The notes under the pieces are model-generated. The model was not told where the DNA came from. It saw nothing but the letters and a program-made list of their open reading frames with translations, and searched no databases. The position numbers and the translations under genes are program-made. Source: Candidatus Bathyarchaeota archaeon (lineage in GTDB: Archaea; Thermoproteota; Bathyarchaeia; TCS64). Taken from it: a stretch of DNA of 6,695 bases. This document shows, piece by piece, positions 5,210 to 6,695 of this stretch. Where the stretch lies: assembly GCA_030608725.1 (NCBI GenBank), contig JAUWDP010000058.1, positions 1 to 6,695 of the forward strand, given 5' to 3'. Position 1 is the first letter of the stretch, and each line of letters begins with the position of its first letter.

Positions 5210-6187
5210 ATGGAGAGCGCATTGGAGAGACCTACGTTCAGCGACGTCCTGAGGGCGAGGAGAGCCATCGCGCCGTACCTGAGTAAGACGCCCCTCCTCC
5301 ACCATCCCTCACTATCTCGGATGCTTGGCTTCGAGGCGTATGTGAAGCACGAGAACGTTCAGCCGACGGGGGCGTTCAAGATCAGGGGCGGCATCAACGT
5401 CATCTCAAACCTCAGCCCAGAGGAGAAGGAGAGTGGGGTCATCACCGCCTCAACGGGCAACCACGGCCAGGCCATCGCCATGGCGTCGAAGATGTTCGGG
5501 GTGAAAGCGAAGATCTGCATCCCGGTGGGCTCAAACCCTGACAAGGTTGACGCCATACGGGGCTACGGGGCCGAGATCATTGAGTGGGGGAGGGAGTTCG
5601 ACGACGCCCGCCAGAACGCTGAGAAGATAGCCAAAGAGCAGGGGCTCAGGTACATCCACAGCGCCAACGAACCCCTCCTCATCGCCGGCGTGGGGACGAT
5701 AGGGCTGGAGATCCTGGAGGACCTCCCCGACGTGGACGTGATCATCGTCCCGGTCGGAGCCGGCTCACAGGCATCAGGGATCTCCACCGTCTTCAAGGCC
5801 GCAGCCCCCGACGTGGAGATCATCGCCGTCCAGGCGGAGGCCGCCCCCAGCATCTACCTCAGCTGGAAGAGCGGGAACATCGAGTCAACGGAGTCCGCGC
5901 CGACCATGGCCGACGGCCTCGCCACGCGACGGGCGTTCAGGCTGACCCTCGACATCATGCGCGACCTCATCGATGACTTCATCCTCGTCTCAGAGGAGGA
6001 GATCAAGGACGCCATCAGGATATACGTTGAGAAGACACGCACCATAGCCGAGGGGGCCGGAGCAGCCCCCCTAGCGGCGGCCATCAAGATAAAGGACAGG
6101 CTGAAGGGGAAGAAGGTGGTGATGGTGCTCAGCGGGGGCAACCTCACCGCGGAGATGCTCCGCGAGATCCTCGGGGGGTCAACATGA
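5210..6187 (+). CDS. PLP-dependent threonine/serine dehydratase
   Basis: This 325-residue fold-type II PLP enzyme should deaminate threonine to 2-oxobutyrate, or serine to pyruvate. The PLP lysine is K57 in PTGAFKIRG. The cofactor-binding STGNHGQA spans 81-88 with N84. The glycine loop for the phosphate is VGAGSQASG (182-190), and the C-terminal S308 in LSGGN contacts the pyridine nitrogen. The loop GAGSQ differs from the GGGG(L/M) of E. coli IlvA, and the substrate-side segment reads HSANEP (150-155), not IlvA's PPFDHP. The subfamily may therefore differ in substrate. It lacks the C-terminal ACT-like regulatory domain of biosynthetic IlvA, so isoleucine feedback is not expected. ATG is placed by the TATA spacing, and the protein begins where family members do. 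It overlaps the downstream translin-family gene by ATGA. Alternatives within the family include serine racemase-like or hydroxyaspartate ammonia-lyase activity. Confidence 0.85.
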   Translation: MESALERPTFSDVLRARRAIAPYLSKTPLLHHPSLSRMLGFEAYVKHENVQPTGAFKIRGGINVISNLSPEEKESGVITASTGNHGQAIAMASKMFGVKAKICIPVGSNPDKVDAIRGYGAEIIEWGREFDDARQNAEKIAKEQGLRYIHSANEPLLIAGVGTIGLEILEDLPDVDVIIVPVGAGSQASGISTVFKAAAPDVEIIAVQAEAAPSIYLSWKSGNIESTESAPTMADGLATRRAFRLTLDIMRDLIDDFILVSEEEIKDAIRIYVEKTRTIAEGAGAAPLAAAIKIKDRLKGKKVVMVLSGGNLTAEMLREILGGST

Positions 6188-6695
6188 CAGTAGAGAGGAT
6201 TGTCGAGAGGGCGGCCGAGGAGCTCAGGACCAGGGAGAGAGCCACCGACGAAGTGATGCCCAGGGCCAGAAGAGCCAGGATACTGTCGAAGCAGGCGATC
6301 CAGCAGGTCCACAGCGGCGCCGTCGAGGAGGCCGAGAAGAAGCTGGCGAACGCGGCCTCCCTCATCGGGGAGATAGACGGGCGCCTCATCGACCGCCCCG
6401 AGCTGATGGGCTTCGATACGGTCACCGCCGCGCACCAGGAGTACGCCGAGGCGAGGATTATATTCAGCTTGACGGAGGAAGGCGAGTTCCCGGATCCTGA
6501 GGCGGTGGGGGTGCCCATCACTGCCTACTTGCTGGGCCTCGCCGATGTCCCGGGAGAGCTCAGGCGCCAGACGCTAGACGCCCTGAGGGCGGACGACCTT
6601 GAGGCAGCGGAATCCCTCCTGGAGACCATGGAGCGTATCTACCTGAGCCTGATAGCCATGGAGGAGGCCTCCCTGCTGAAGGGGCTCAGGAGGAA
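6184..6695 (+). CDS. Translin/TRAX-family RNA-binding protein (cut by window edge)
   Basis: 170 complete codons are present before the edge; family members are around 200-220 residues, so only the C-terminal helix or so is missing. The protein is nearly all helix. ARRARILSKQAIQQVHSG (28-45) is the translin basic helix region, HQEYAEARIIFSL (84-96) the central motif, and YLLGLADVPGELRR (115-128) the family signature. E86/E89 (spaced three) and D121/E125 (spaced four) match the pattern of the human TRAX nuclease residues E126, E129, D193 and E197, which human translin lacks. The protein is therefore more TRAX-like and may cleave RNA. Archaeal homologues form octameric C3PO-like shells. ATG overlaps the dehydratase TGA as ATGA, with a G6 tract (6173-6178) five bases upstream, so translation is likely coupled. 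Any functional link to the dehydratase is not evident. Confidence 0.9.
   Translation, partial: MTVERIVERAAEELRTRERATDEVMPRARRARILSKQAIQQVHSGAVEEAEKKLANAASLIGEIDGRLIDRPELMGFDTVTAAHQEYAEARIIFSLTEEGEFPDPEAVGVPITAYLLGLADVPGELRRQTLDALRADDLEAAESLLETMERIYLSLIAMEEASLLKGLRR

Noticed and set aside
1..6695. Search for CRISPR arrays, tRNA or rRNA genes, insertion-sequence ends and transposases
   Set aside because: No regularly spaced repeats, cloverleaf-like segments, long terminal inverted repeats or transposase motifs were seen; nearly all sequence is explained by ordinary genes and short spacers.

Overview
The window reads as chromosomal DNA of an archaeon. Several genes are preceded at promoter distance by AT-rich TATA-like elements instead of bacterial -35/-10 boxes. 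Some genes have strong Shine-Dalgarno sites, while others appear leaderless. PyrI of this type and a TRAX-like translin are also at home in archaea. Coding regions look GC-rich (favouring GAG, AAG, AGG, ATC) and the intergenic spacers AT-rich. I cannot fix the lineage from sequence alone. A Bathyarchaeia-like or Thermoplasmatota-like archaeon is a guess only. I see no mobile elements, CRISPR array, tRNA or rRNA.

Left part (1-538, minus strand): the first 80 codons of a membrane-anchored SPFH/prohibitin-type protein run off the left edge, preceded by a small hypothetical protein of 65 residues. A 137-bp divergent spacer separates these from a plus-strand gene at 676-1902. That gene fuses the regulatory chain of aspartate carbamoyltransferase (PyrI) to orotate phosphoribosyltransferase (PyrE), so a CTP-sensing domain is joined to a later enzyme of the same UMP pathway.

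Middle part (2035-4562, plus strand): this is a redox cluster. It holds a flavoprotein disulfide reductase resembling dihydrolipoamide dehydrogenase and, more closely, mycothione reductase. A PrxQ/BCP peroxiredoxin with its own promoter follows, and 12 bp after it a nitroreductase-family flavoprotein. The reductase could supply electrons to a thiol that recycles the peroxiredoxin, but that link is inference.

Right part (4644-6695): an unrecognised 117-residue protein on the minus strand is divergent from a PLP-dependent threonine/serine dehydratase. Their spacer contains an 18-bp near-perfect palindrome that could be an operator. The dehydratase overlaps, by ATGA, a translin/TRAX-family gene that runs off the right edge and appears to keep the acidic residues of the TRAX nuclease centre.

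The strongest points for a second look are the PyrI-PyrE fusion, the TRAX-like residues in the translin gene, the mycothione-reductase-like enzyme beside a peroxiredoxin, the palindrome, and the unknown 117-residue protein. I see no clear sign of a wholly new defence or mobile system.
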